From NCBI RefSeq assembly GCF_015330165.1, contig NZ_JADDXT010000002.1, positions 2,106,504-2,170,503 on the forward strand: a DNA stretch of 64,000 nt, given 5' to 3'. The notes under the pieces are model-generated. The model searched no databases, was not told where the DNA came from, and saw nothing but the letters and a program-made list of their open reading frames with translations. Source of the DNA: Zobellia roscoffensis. Its GTDB lineage: Bacteria > Bacteroidota > Bacteroidia > Flavobacteriales > Flavobacteriaceae. This document shows positions 55,675 to 64,000 of this stretch, piece after piece; the stretch's first letter is position 1; each line of letters starts with the position of its first letter. Made by a program: the position numbers and the translations under genes.

Positions 55675-56151
55675 ATGGAACAATGGTATGTATTGAAAGT
55701 TAAAAGTGGCTACGAGAAAAAAGTAGTCCAAGGGCTTTCAAAAATGAATGTGCAAGTCTACTGCCCCATTGTAAAGGAGGTCCGTATTTGGAGTGACCGA
55801 AAAAAAACCATAGAAACCCCCTTAATTAAATCGTATGTCTTTATTAAATGTAGTGAAAAGAATAGGCCTTTGGCTTTTTCGGTTCATGGGGTGGAGCGCT
55901 ATTTATATTGGTTGGGCAAACCGGCCCTAGTGCGAGAAGAAGAAATAGAGGTATTGAAGCAGTGGACGGAAGATGATGCGGTAGAAGATGTGGCGTATAC
56001 CAGTTTGCAGCCCGGTGATCGGGCCACCATTCAAAGAGGCCTTTTAAAAGATCAAGTGGCCATTGTGCGCCATGTAGGCAGAACACGGGTTTCATTGGTG
56101 TTGGAGGATATGGGCATTGTAGTGAATGCTAGATTAAGAGAGGTAGTATAA
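55675..56151 (+). CDS. UpxY-type NusG-like transcription antiterminator
   Basis: Specialised NusG paralogue of 158 residues. The NGN domain starts MEQWYVLKVKSGYEKKVV and contains SYVFIKC, followed by a KOW-like domain at the C-terminus (GDRATIQRGLLKDQVAIV). UpxY proteins of Bacteroides let RNA polymerase read through the leader of their own capsule operon. The ATG at 55675 is preferred over ATG 55657 and an open extension to 55555, because family members begin at the NGN strand. It is the first gene of the polysaccharide locus and follows a leader with a terminator, matching that regulatory model. Confidence 0.88.
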   Translation: MEQWYVLKVKSGYEKKVVQGLSKMNVQVYCPIVKEVRIWSDRKKTIETPLIKSYVFIKCSEKNRPLAFSVHGVERYLYWLGKPALVREEEIEVLKQWTEDDAVEDVAYTSLQPGDRATIQRGLLKDQVAIVRHVGRTRVSLVLEDMGIVVNARLREVV

Positions 56152-56264
56152 TGAGGTTGTTGAGCTAAGGAATCAATAGTAAATAGATTTGTTTCCTGAG
56201 TAAGACTAAAGAGGATAAAGAAAATAATTCACAGCGCTATTTGTGTGTCCCTTATGTGACAGGC

Positions 56265-56279
56265 AACGGCGGAGCCGTT
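56265..56279. other. Small hairpin in the upxY-wecG gap
   Basis: AACGGC and GCCGTT with a GGA loop, no T run. The 256-nt gap otherwise shows nothing recognisable. Confidence 0.35.
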
Positions 56280-56407
56280 TAAAGTGCTAAAGTTTAGTAA
56301 GTGAATTTAATAGGTCTACACGTCTTTTTCAGTGCCCCGGTTGTGAGAGAGAAATAGATAGAAAGCGTGTGAATTTTCATGGTATATACTAATATAATAC
56401 AAAGCTT

Positions 56408-57187
56408 ATGGGGATAGGGAATTTGAATGTACTAGGGTATCCGGTTTTTGATGGAAAATTAACAGAGGTAGATTGGTCAACCCCTAAGTTGACTGTGAAT
56501 ACTATTAATCAATATTCGTATTGCATTGCCCATGAAGATGATACTTTTTCAAAGGCGCTAAAAGCTTCGGATATATTACTGCCGGATGGTGTGGGTATTG
56601 TGTGGGCTGCCACATGGTTAAGAGGTGAGAAAATTAATAAGATTGCCGGGGCTGATATTCATGAATATCTTTTAAAACACTTACAAGGTACCGGAGGGCG
56701 CTGTTTTTATATGGGCTCTTCCAATACAGTTTTAGAGAAAATAAAGAAGCGTGCTGGTGAGGAATACCCCAATATAACGGTAGGAACGTATTCACCACCC
56801 TACAAACCAGAGTTCACGCCAGAGGATAATGCTGAAATTCTTACTGCCATAAACTCATTTTCTCCAGATGTGGTGTTTGTAGGCATGACCGCTCCCAAAC
56901 AGGAAAAATGGGTAGATGCCAATGCCCAGTTTATAGATAAAGGAATTATTTGCTCCATTGGTGCCGTGTTTGATTTTTATGCCGGTACCGTACAGCGGCC
57001 GGGAAAGGTATGGCAAAATCTAGGTTTGGAATGGTTGGGCCGGTTTGTAAAAGAGCCTAAACGGATGTTTAGACGTTACTTCTATTACGGGGTAATTTTC
57101 GCTTACCATTTGGTAGCCAGAACCGATAAGAAAAAAGGAGAACTACCCGCACATAGCGAGGAAAAAATAAAAATAATTAAGAAATAG
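56408..57187 (+). CDS. WecG/TagA/CpsF family glycosyltransferase (GT26)
   Basis: Membrane-associated transferase of 259 residues adding a sugar (ManNAc or ManNAcA type in known members) to a lipid-linked intermediate. Family motifs: LLPDGVGIVWAATWLRG (about 57-73), the glycine loop CFYMGSSN, VGMTAPKQEKW (about 157-167) and SIGAVFDFYAGTVQRP. The C-terminal helix EPKRMFRRYFYYG probably contacts the membrane. Second gene of the polysaccharide locus, after upxY. Confidence 0.92.
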   Translation: MGIGNLNVLGYPVFDGKLTEVDWSTPKLTVNTINQYSYCIAHEDDTFSKALKASDILLPDGVGIVWAATWLRGEKINKIAGADIHEYLLKHLQGTGGRCFYMGSSNTVLEKIKKRAGEEYPNITVGTYSPPYKPEFTPEDNAEILTAINSFSPDVVFVGMTAPKQEKWVDANAQFIDKGIICSIGAVFDFYAGTVQRPGKVWQNLGLEWLGRFVKEPKRMFRRYFYYGVIFAYHLVARTDKKKGELPAHSEEKIKIIKK

Positions 57188-57263
57188 AGTTCGTTCTGGG
57201 CGATGACCTTTAAAAGAAAAACTTTTAAGTCTTGTAACGAAAAATTTTGAACACGTATCATAT

Positions 57264-58790
57264 ATGTCTACAGCCCATAGGGTTATAAAGAATACAGGCT
57301 TTCTATATGCCAAAATGGCGATAACCATGTTTATCTCCTTATATACCACACGCTTGGTATTAAATGCATTAGGAGCTTCTGATTTTGGGATTTTTAACTT
57401 GGTGGGTGGTGCCATTGCCATGCTCGGGTTTTTACATGCCGCTATGTCTAGTTCAACACAGCGCTTTATGTCTTTCTATGAGGGGCAAGGTGATGTAGAA
57501 AAACAAAAATACATTTTCAATGTAAGTTCCGTATTGCATTTTGGTATAGCCATAGGGTTGGTCATAATACTATTGGTAGCAGGGTATTTCTTTTTTAATG
57601 GCATTTTAAATATCCCTCCCGATCGTGTCTTTGCTGCCAAGGTTATTTATGGCTCTTTAATTTTAAGTACGGCTTTTACCGTAATGAGCGTGCCATATGA
57701 GGCAGTATTGAATGCGCATGAAAACATGCTCTATTATTCCATTGTGGGAATTGTAGAATCACTATTGAAATTAGCCGTGGCATTGATAATTGTGTATTAT
57801 GCGGGAGATAAATTAGTGTTATATGGTATTTTAATGGCAGTAATTCCCTTTGTTAGCCGTACGGTCATGCAAGTGTATTGTCGCCGCAAATATTCGGAGT
57901 GTACAATCGCTCCAAAACGATATTTTGAAAAAGGACTTATGAAAGAAATGACCGGTTTTGCAGGCTGGAGTTTTCTAGGAACAGCTGTTGCCATGCTAAC
58001 AAGTTATGGTCAAGGTATCGTATTGAACATGTTTTTTGGGACCAAAATTAATGCTTCACACGGAATTGCCACGCAGGCCAATGGCCAAATCAATGTCTTC
58101 TCCTATAATATGATGAAAGCGCTCACCCCAGTTATTGTAAAGAGTGAGGGTGAAGGTAATCGAGATAAGATGTTGCAGGCTACTTTTATGGGAAGTAAAC
58201 TTGCATATTTTTTGTTGGCATTGTTTGCTATCCCTATTATAATAGAAATGCCGTACATTTTTAATTTATGGTTAAAAAATGTGCCTGAATATGCCATCGT
58301 TTTTACTAGGTTGATTCTAATGAGTTCTATGGTAACACAAATGTTTTCTACCATAGCCGTAAGTATTGATGCTACAGGGAGGATAAAGGAGTTGCAAATC
58401 GTGAAGTCTTTAGTTGAAGCCATGCCATTGCTTGTAGCATATATTTTATTTAAAGCGGGCTACTCCCCAACCTATATGTACGTCATGATGTTTATAATGA
58501 CGTTAATCAGGTCTTTTGGAGTCATAACGTACTATGCAAAAAAAGAAGCGGGCTTAAATGTTCCAAAATTTTTAAAAGATGTATTGGTACCAGTTGTCAT
58601 CGTTACGGTTCTTGCCTTGGGAGTTGCTCTCGTACCATATTTTTATATGAACTATGGGGTTTATCGTTTGTTCGCGGTTTTTGCAGTCTATTTTCCGGTC
58701 TTTTTATTGGCTTTATGGTTTTTTGGTTTTAATAAATATGAAAAGAATATAGTGTCAAGTCTGGTAAACAGAGTTTTAAAGAAAAAATAA
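57264..58790 (+). CDS. Wzx-like polysaccharide flippase (MOP superfamily)
   Basis: Integral membrane protein of 508 residues with about 12-14 transmembrane helices and the N-terminal pattern of O-antigen/teichoic acid exporters (TLVIKNTGFLYAKM-like opening, then LYTTRLVLNALGASDFGIFNLVGG). It would flip lipid-linked repeat units to the periplasm. Its position between a WecG-type transferase and a Wzy-like polymerase supports the Wzx/Wzy pathway. The start ATG is at 57264. Confidence 0.88.
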   Translation: MSTAHRVIKNTGFLYAKMAITMFISLYTTRLVLNALGASDFGIFNLVGGAIAMLGFLHAAMSSSTQRFMSFYEGQGDVEKQKYIFNVSSVLHFGIAIGLVIILLVAGYFFFNGILNIPPDRVFAAKVIYGSLILSTAFTVMSVPYEAVLNAHENMLYYSIVGIVESLLKLAVALIIVYYAGDKLVLYGILMAVIPFVSRTVMQVYCRRKYSECTIAPKRYFEKGLMKEMTGFAGWSFLGTAVAMLTSYGQGIVLNMFFGTKINASHGIATQANGQINVFSYNMMKALTPVIVKSEGEGNRDKMLQATFMGSKLAYFLLALFAIPIIIEMPYIFNLWLKNVPEYAIVFTRLILMSSMVTQMFSTIAVSIDATGRIKELQIVKSLVEAMPLLVAYILFKAGYSPTYMYVMMFIMTLIRSFGVITYYAKKEAGLNVPKFLKDVLVPVVIVTVLALGVALVPYFYMNYGVYRLFAVFAVYFPVFLLALWFFGFNKYEKNIVSSLVNRVLKKK

Positions 58791-58814
58791 TATTCGTAAT
58801 CTCTACATTCATTT

Positions 58815-59768
58815 ATGATTTCGGTAGTCATTCCATTATACAATAAAGCGCATACTATTATCAATACCTTGGAAACGGTCATTAGTCAAAGCTTTGTAGA
58901 TTTTGAAGTTGTGATTGTTAATGATGGTTCAACAGATAATGGTGTTGACATTATAAGGCAGTTTACTAGCGATTCGCGAATTAGAATTATCACTCAAGAA
59001 AACCAAGGGGTTAGTGTTGCCAGAAATAAAGGAGTAGAGGAAAGTAAGTTTGAATATATTGCTTTTTTGGATGGGGATGACGAATGGAAACCTGATTATC
59101 TGGAGAAAGTGAATCAGGCCATTACCCAACATCCGGAGGCGGGTATGATTTGTGCAGGAGGTGTAGTAAGAAACAATGATGAAATTGAACCAAGACTTGC
59201 TAAAAAATATACGGATACTATGGCGGTCAGGGATTTTTTTGAAAACCCTCATGTCTTTTTACATACCAGTGCCGCAGTGGCAAGAAAAGCAGAATTTTTA
59301 CAATCAGGTGGTTTTCCTGTTGGAATGAAAAGAAATGAAGATTACGCTTGTTTTTTTGCTTTGGCCCTAATAACCCCTGTTGTGTATATAGGGTTTCCGT
59401 TAACCGTTTATGTGGGTATGGTTCCCGGTCAGGCCACTCAAACTTCAACGAGCAAAGTTATTTCACATATTATAGATCGGTATAATCATGTTCATAATAA
59501 ATGGAAAAACACTACGACCAAAAACAAAAGCTATCCGGTATTTTTACGGTATGAGTTAAGACATGAAATCTTAAACTTTATTAGAAGGGGAGAGTATGAT
59601 ATGATTGTTTATCTCCTTAAAAATTTAGATAAGGATATTCTTGGTAAATTCAGTCCGTTTGAGTTTCAATGGTACGCCAATAAAAAACTCAAGCAAGTAA
59701 GTGTGTTATTTATATATATGACCAAGGTGCGTTGGCGTATGCGCGGGTATCCATATTTGGGAGAGTAA
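58815..59768 (+). CDS. Family 2 glycosyltransferase (GT-A fold)
   Basis: Cytoplasmic transferase of 317 residues. The GT2 opening ISVVIPLYNKAHTIINTLET is followed by EVVIVNDGSTDNG and the metal-binding FLDGDDEW (about 76-83). No membrane helices. Donor and acceptor sugars are not predictable. It begins 24 nt after the flippase gene and is part of the polysaccharide operon. Confidence 0.93.
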   Translation: MISVVIPLYNKAHTIINTLETVISQSFVDFEVVIVNDGSTDNGVDIIRQFTSDSRIRIITQENQGVSVARNKGVEESKFEYIAFLDGDDEWKPDYLEKVNQAITQHPEAGMICAGGVVRNNDEIEPRLAKKYTDTMAVRDFFENPHVFLHTSAAVARKAEFLQSGGFPVGMKRNEDYACFFALALITPVVYIGFPLTVYVGMVPGQATQTSTSKVISHIIDRYNHVHNKWKNTTTKNKSYPVFLRYELRHEILNFIRRGEYDMIVYLLKNLDKDILGKFSPFEFQWYANKKLKQVSVLFIYMTKVRWRMRGYPYLGE

Positions 59769-59801
59769 TTAAGGATTAATTGGTACTAGAAATAAAATAG
59801 A

Positions 59802-60992
59802 TTGTTAAGGTTTGTTATTCTTATTGGACTAATTATTTTCTCGGTATATCCTTTGATGGGTATACTCACCTTTATACTCGTTAAATTGGTGCACAATAAG
59901 AAAGATTCTTTAACGGATACCCTTCTATTTGGTTTAATAACACTCTATGCTTGTTTGGTACAATCTACACGTATTTGGAAACCGGGGCAGCCGTCAGATT
60001 GGTATAACGAGGCCTATTGGGGGCTTTTTGAACAAGTAGGCACCACTCCGTTTTTTTCCTATGTATTCGGGTTTAAGGAACCGGTTTGGAATTTTATAAA
60101 TTATATAGGTTATTATATAACCTCTGGTGATTATGCAGTTTTTATTAAAGGTATTGCCATCATTACTATATTTCTTTCTTGCTATTCTATTTTTTTATTC
60201 TGGCGAAAAACCAATACTAATCCGGTAACCTTAGTGGCGTCTTTGTCATTAATTGTATTTTTTTTGGAATATATAGGTAATCTTAACAATATAACACGGC
60301 AGTCATTTGCATTGAGTATAGTGTTGTACGCCTTAACAATTAAGATAACAAAGCAAAAAACATTATGGTCTTTACTTATAAGTGCATGTTTTATTCACAC
60401 CTTTAGTTTTCTTTATTTAATACTATTTCTGATAAAACCACTTCATAATAAGTTGATAGGAAGTAACTTAAAATATTTCTTGTATGCTCTAGCAGGTGTG
60501 GGAGTTGGAGTTGCGATGTTGCCTTTTATAGGGAAATTGCTAAGTGGTATTGGTTTTTTTGCGTATGGGTTTAAACGTTTGGAACAGAATTCGACAGGTG
60601 CGCTAGACGATACCGTATTTAATCTGGGCCCCTTATATATTACCGCAGCGGTATTGATAGCTATCTGTTCATACATGATATGGACGACTAGGATGAAAGT
60701 ATTTAATTTTTACACCAATGTATTATTGGTTCTTATGGTGGTATGTGTATTGCTGGCCAATACGTCCGAAGGCTTGGTTTCCCGTTTGTACATTTCCAGA
60801 ATGTACCTATTGCCCTTTGTATTGCCCTATGTATTGCTAGATAAAAAAGATATTCATTCACTTTTTGTAGGGGCTATGGTTTTCTTTTTCGGTATTCGCT
60901 TTGTAATAGGGTTTGATGGGTTAAGGGGGGGGAGCTTTTTTCCACCTATTCAAAGCTTATTTGGGTATTCAATTTTTGATTTTATTTTTTGA
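59802..60992 (+). CDS. EpsG/Wzy-like polysaccharide polymerase
   Basis: Integral membrane protein of 396 residues with about ten or more transmembrane helices and the EpsG-type central signature NLNNITRQSFALSIVLYAL (about 165-183). It would polymerise the repeat unit in the periplasm. The only start giving a full first helix is a TTG at 59802 (33 nt after the GT2 stop). Sequence identity in this family is low, so the name rests on topology, motif and position. Confidence 0.82.
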   Translation: MLRFVILIGLIIFSVYPLMGILTFILVKLVHNKKDSLTDTLLFGLITLYACLVQSTRIWKPGQPSDWYNEAYWGLFEQVGTTPFFSYVFGFKEPVWNFINYIGYYITSGDYAVFIKGIAIITIFLSCYSIFLFWRKTNTNPVTLVASLSLIVFFLEYIGNLNNITRQSFALSIVLYALTIKITKQKTLWSLLISACFIHTFSFLYLILFLIKPLHNKLIGSNLKYFLYALAGVGVGVAMLPFIGKLLSGIGFFAYGFKRLEQNSTGALDDTVFNLGPLYITAAVLIAICSYMIWTTRMKVFNFYTNVLLVLMVVCVLLANTSEGLVSRLYISRMYLLPFVLPYVLLDKKDIHSLFVGAMVFFFGIRFVIGFDGLRGGSFFPPIQSLFGYSIFDFIF

Positions 60993-61004
60993 TATTTCAC
61001 TATT

Positions 61005-61991
61005 ATGAACAAAATATTAGTTTTAGCATTGAAAGTCCTTAGAAAGGGATATGGAAAACTTGTTACGGTAAAACCTATACTTAAACCAGAATTCGAGCAA
61101 GATCCTAAAAAGGTGTCGCAAATAGTTCATCAACAATTAGTAAGTGACAAACCCTGTATGATTGCTCGTTTTGGCTCTACTGAATTAAATATGTTGGTTA
61201 ATTACCTAGGTGTTTTGGATAAAAGAAAAAACATCTTGAAATACATTCAAGGCAAAAAGCAACCTTGGTGGTGGGAAGAAAATCGGATACAACAAATGCA
61301 ACGTTGGAGCGGATTTTTCCCGCCAACAGAGGCTAAAATCCAACAATTTTGCGAATTGATGTTGCAAGACATCCAGGTAGTGGATGTATTAGGGAGTTGG
61401 ATCCCTGAAGAGTCTTATTTTAAGGATAAAATGAGCGAAGCACAAATAGTTAAATTGGTGCTTTTAGAACCTTATACATCTCAAAAACCATGGAGTAGGG
61501 CATTAAAAGGAAGAAAAGTACTGGTGGTACATCCTTTTGCGGAGCTGATAGAGGCCCAATATAAAAAGCGAGAATCTTTATTTGATAATCCAGAGGTCTT
61601 GCCGGAGTTTGACCTACAGACCATACCGGCGGTACAGAGTTTGGGAGGGGAAAGCAATGGGTTTACCGATTGGTTTGAGGCCCTACAATGGATGAAAGAT
61701 GAAATTGATAAACGAGATTATGACATCTGTTTAATAGGGGCAGGAGCCTATGGATTTCCTTTGGCAGCACATGTAAAAAGGCAAGGGAAAAAGTCTTTCC
61801 ACTTAGGGGGGGCGTTACAGTTGTTGTTTGGGATTAAAGGTAAGCGATGGGAAGATCCCAATTATGGTGTAAGTGAATGGGGGATTCCTGAAGGTTTTTA
61901 TTTAAGACTAATGAATGAGTATTGGGTAAGGCCTACCCCTAAAGAAAAACCTAAAACAGCAGATGCAGTTGAAGACGCTTGTTATTGGTAA
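61005..61991 (+). CDS. GT-D-like protein of the polysaccharide locus, function unknown
   Basis: A 328-residue protein without signal peptide. The N-terminal part has ARFGSTELNML (about 54-64), which resembles the RxGxxE-type motif of GT-D (DUF1792-like) glycosyltransferases. The C-terminal half has a Rossmann-like loop, CLIGAGAYGFPLAAHVKRQG, followed by FHLGGALQLLFGIKGKRW. I read it as a possible glycosyltransferase of this clan, but alternative enzyme roles are open. It lies 12 nt after the polymerase gene. Confidence 0.7.
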   Translation: MNKILVLALKVLRKGYGKLVTVKPILKPEFEQDPKKVSQIVHQQLVSDKPCMIARFGSTELNMLVNYLGVLDKRKNILKYIQGKKQPWWWEENRIQQMQRWSGFFPPTEAKIQQFCELMLQDIQVVDVLGSWIPEESYFKDKMSEAQIVKLVLLEPYTSQKPWSRALKGRKVLVVHPFAELIEAQYKKRESLFDNPEVLPEFDLQTIPAVQSLGGESNGFTDWFEALQWMKDEIDKRDYDICLIGAGAYGFPLAAHVKRQGKKSFHLGGALQLLFGIKGKRWEDPNYGVSEWGIPEGFYLRLMNEYWVRPTPKEKPKTADAVEDACYW

Positions 61992-62087
61992 TGAATTTAT
62001 AATTAGCAACGGTAATACTTTAATTTGAGTTTCGGGAGTATTAATCAAAAAAATGAAAAGAAAATAAGTCTTTAAATTTTTAATTGT

Positions 62088-63149
62088 ATGGGAAATTTGG
62101 GTAGAATTGACTATTTGGATTATGTAAGGGGAGGAGCAATTTTTCTGGTGTTAGCTCACCATAGTGGTATTTTGGGGCCTTATATTTTGGCTTTTCATAT
62201 GCCTTTATTTTTTGTTCTTTCAGGCTATATTCTAAATGTGAAAGGAAGAAAGGATGAGCGGTTTGTTATCCATTTTAAAAAACGTTTTAATAGATTGATT
62301 ATTCCATACTTACTTTTCGAAGCTTTAATTCTTCTTTCATCAATAATACTTCATTATGGATTTAAGGCGTTGCAATTAGAAGATGTATACCATATTGAGA
62401 TAGGTTATGCAGTCAGGGACATCCTTTTATGCCTTGAGTCTCCTCGATACATTGGAGCAATAAATTTGCTGTGGTTTTTTCCATGCTTATTCGTTGCCGA
62501 CTTGCTTTTTTTCTTCGTTAAGAGGTTGATAAATAGATTGTTTAAAGAGGGTGAAGTTCATGCTTTTCCGTATTTTATTATTTTTGTTGCCCTTGCTCTT
62601 CTTTCCTATCTAGAAAATAAATTCGTACATATTCGTTTACCTTTTACTCTTGATACATCATTGATGGCAACTAGTTTTATTGCTTTAGGATACGCAAGTA
62701 GAAAATTGGTTGATAAAATTTATAATCAAACAAAATCTTTTCAATTAGGGTATGTGATTTTTGGTTTAGTGGGTGTCATCTTTTCTGTAAAAATGAATAC
62801 TGGTTTATTCTTAATGTTTGTAAATGATTATGGGAATTATTTTTATGCTATGTTGGGTGCTGTAAGTGGAGTTTTGTTTTTCTTTAGTCTGATATTCTTA
62901 TTAGAAAAAATATTACCTAAGTCTGGTCTAGTATATTTAAGTATAAACTCACTCATATTCTTTCCAATTCACCTTTTAATTTTGACGTTTATGAATAAAA
63001 TTTTTACTTATTTAAATATATCGGTAAATGAATGGAGCTTGCCATATATTAGAGTAATATTAACCGTTCTTTTCATGATACCTTGCATATACATAATCAA
63101 TAAATATTTTCCTGTTTTAACAGGAAGTAAAAAAGTTTTAAAATATTGA
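62088..63149 (+). CDS. Membrane acyltransferase family 3 (OafA/WecH-like)
   Basis: Polytopic membrane protein of 353 residues with about ten transmembrane helices. The opening DYLDYVRGGAIFLVLAHHSG contains the catalytic-type His pair of acyltransferase-3 enzymes (usually RxxA...H), and FHMPLFFVLSGYIL follows. It probably O-acetylates the polysaccharide repeat unit. The ATG at 62088 follows an about 96-nt AT-rich gap. Confidence 0.9.
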   Translation: MGNLGRIDYLDYVRGGAIFLVLAHHSGILGPYILAFHMPLFFVLSGYILNVKGRKDERFVIHFKKRFNRLIIPYLLFEALILLSSIILHYGFKALQLEDVYHIEIGYAVRDILLCLESPRYIGAINLLWFFPCLFVADLLFFFVKRLINRLFKEGEVHAFPYFIIFVALALLSYLENKFVHIRLPFTLDTSLMATSFIALGYASRKLVDKIYNQTKSFQLGYVIFGLVGVIFSVKMNTGLFLMFVNDYGNYFYAMLGAVSGVLFFFSLIFLLEKILPKSGLVYLSINSLIFFPIHLLILTFMNKIFTYLNISVNEWSLPYIRVILTVLFMIPCIYIINKYFPVLTGSKKVLKY

Positions 63150-63298
63150 TTTTTACGCTTTTATTTCTTTATCGTAGATAGGATCGAGTTAAGTTTGGGT
63201 TGGGTAATATAAGTTTTGAGAGGCCCATTACAAGAATCTAATTTTATTTGCTATTTGTCTGAAACTTATTTCTGAGAATAATTTAAAATTCTAGTCTT

Positions 63299-63970
63299 TT
63301 GATAAAAATAATCAACTATGTTATCTGTAAAGTATTGAATCCTTCGATAAGTTTAAAAGGGATTAATTTGTATAATTTTTGGATTAGAGCGGGGAAATCC
63401 AATGATGTAAGTCTCATATCTAATAAGATATATAAATCTAGATTGAATATTGTTGGAAGTAGAAATAGAGTAAACATTAATAACACATTAGTTTCGGATT
63501 CTATAATATCAATTACGGGAAACGAGAATACGCTTAATGTAGAAGAGGGAGTTAAGCTACGAAAAGCAACTATTACTATAAGGGGTAATAATTGTGAAGT
63601 AGAAATTAAGCAAAATACAACCTTCGCTAGCGTTCGAATTGTAAACGTGGGAACAGACAATAAAATATTAATTGGTCAGAATTGCCTTTTTTCAGATTAT
63701 ATAGAGATATGGGGGAGTGATACGCATGCTATTTTTGATAAAAATAACAAGTGGATCAATAAAGAAAGGCCAATCAGTATAGGAGATAATGTTTGGGTAG
63801 GAAGTCATGTCAAAATTTTAAAAGGTGTTACTGTAGCAGATGGTGCAATTTTAGGAATGGGAAGCATGATAACCAAAGATGTATCGGAAAGAGTAATTGT
63901 AGCTGGTACGCCACTGAGGGTAATAAAAGAAGACATTAATTGGTCATTAGATTATCCAATCCAAGAATGA
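63299..63970 (+). CDS. Left-handed beta-helix (hexapeptide) acyltransferase
   Basis: A 223-residue protein whose central and C-terminal parts show hexapeptide-like turns (GDNVWVGSHVKILKGVTVADGAILGMGSMITKDV, in pieces IGDNVWVG, ILKGVTVAD, ILGMGSMITKDV) followed by IVAGTPLRVI, the standard ending of sugar O- or N-acetyltransferases. The N-terminal half has irregular beta-helix-like repeats. The only usable start is a TTG at 63299. It is complete within the window, 30 nt before the right edge, and the locus probably continues. Confidence 0.85.
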   Translation: MIKIINYVICKVLNPSISLKGINLYNFWIRAGKSNDVSLISNKIYKSRLNIVGSRNRVNINNTLVSDSIISITGNENTLNVEEGVKLRKATITIRGNNCEVEIKQNTTFASVRIVNVGTDNKILIGQNCLFSDYIEIWGSDTHAIFDKNNKWINKERPISIGDNVWVGSHVKILKGVTVADGAILGMGSMITKDVSERVIVAGTPLRVIKEDINWSLDYPIQE

Positions 63971-64000
63971 GAATTGAAATTAACCGTTTGGAACGTAATT

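Noticed and set aside
55012..56407. JUMPstart/ops element of RfaH-regulated polysaccharide operons
   Set aside because: No GGCGGTAGC-type element was found; the locus instead has a upxY gene and a leader terminator.
1..64000. CRISPR arrays, tRNA or rRNA genes, insertion sequences
   Set aside because: No regularly spaced repeats, cloverleaf-like genes, transposase frames or terminal inverted repeats were found on reading.

Overview
The window looks like a chromosomal segment of a marine-type member of the Flavobacteriia (phylum Bacteroidota). The evidence is a complete gldKLMN gliding/type IX secretion cluster, HYC_CC_PP family proteins, a UpxY-type NusG paralogue heading a polysaccharide locus, TonB receptors with a carboxypeptidase-like N-terminal domain, near absence of Shine-Dalgarno sequences, and several promoters of the Bacteroidetes type (-33 TTG, -7 TAnnTTTG). 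The genus cannot be fixed from the sequence alone. No rRNA, tRNA, CRISPR array, insertion sequence or prophage was seen.

Layout. (1) 1-4245, minus strand: 5' part of mreB (runs off the left edge), purH, a GAF-domain fRMsr-like protein and an orphan lipoprotein. (2) 4455-11146, plus strand: a copper-handling island with two HYC_CC_PP paralogues, a multicopper oxidase fused to a CopB-like barrel, a DUF305 membrane protein, a TonB-dependent receptor and a periplasmic HMA-domain protein. (3) 11296-11394: a 32-residue Lys/Ala-rich peptide gene with its own terminator. (4) 11580-18411, minus strand: housekeeping genes miaB, sigma-54 activator, lptE, TPR-like protein, secG, then groES-groEL. (5) 18627-21549: two secreted lipoproteins (a cytochrome-like FG-GAP protein and an LVIVD-repeat protein). 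(6) 21671-30399: topA, an arginase-fold protein with a degraded metal site, and gldK-gldL-gldM-gldN. (7) 30492-46111: mixed core genes (FAD oxidoreductase, DUF983, ABC-F ATPase, LRR protein, an RND efflux tripartite operon, Gfo/Idh/MocA oxidoreductase, small Cys-rich protein, DUF2807 protein, SUMF1 lipoprotein, YceI protein, M20 amidohydrolase). (8) 46309-54965: an unusual periplasmic redox island joining planctomycete-type cytochrome/DUF1549/DUF1553, Tat-exported DUF1501, a DUF2231-cytochrome-LRR fusion, a di-haem protein and a two-subunit molybdenum hydroxylase (2Fe-2S subunit plus Tat-exported Moco subunit). (9) 55443-63970: start of an exopolysaccharide/capsule locus (promoter, leader with an intrinsic terminator, upxY, WecG/TagA transferase, Wzx-like flippase, GT2, EpsG/Wzy-like polymerase, GT-D-like protein, acyltransferase, hexapeptide acetyltransferase), continuing beyond the right edge.

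How the genes work together. The copper island pairs small Cys-motif exported proteins with outer-membrane proteins and could couple periplasmic Cu(I) oxidation to outer-membrane transport. The redox island looks like one periplasmic electron-transfer chain whose substrate is unknown. In the polysaccharide locus, the terminator in the leader just before upxY suggests processive antitermination of the whole operon. The redox island and the upxY leader are the two places most likely to hold undescribed biology.
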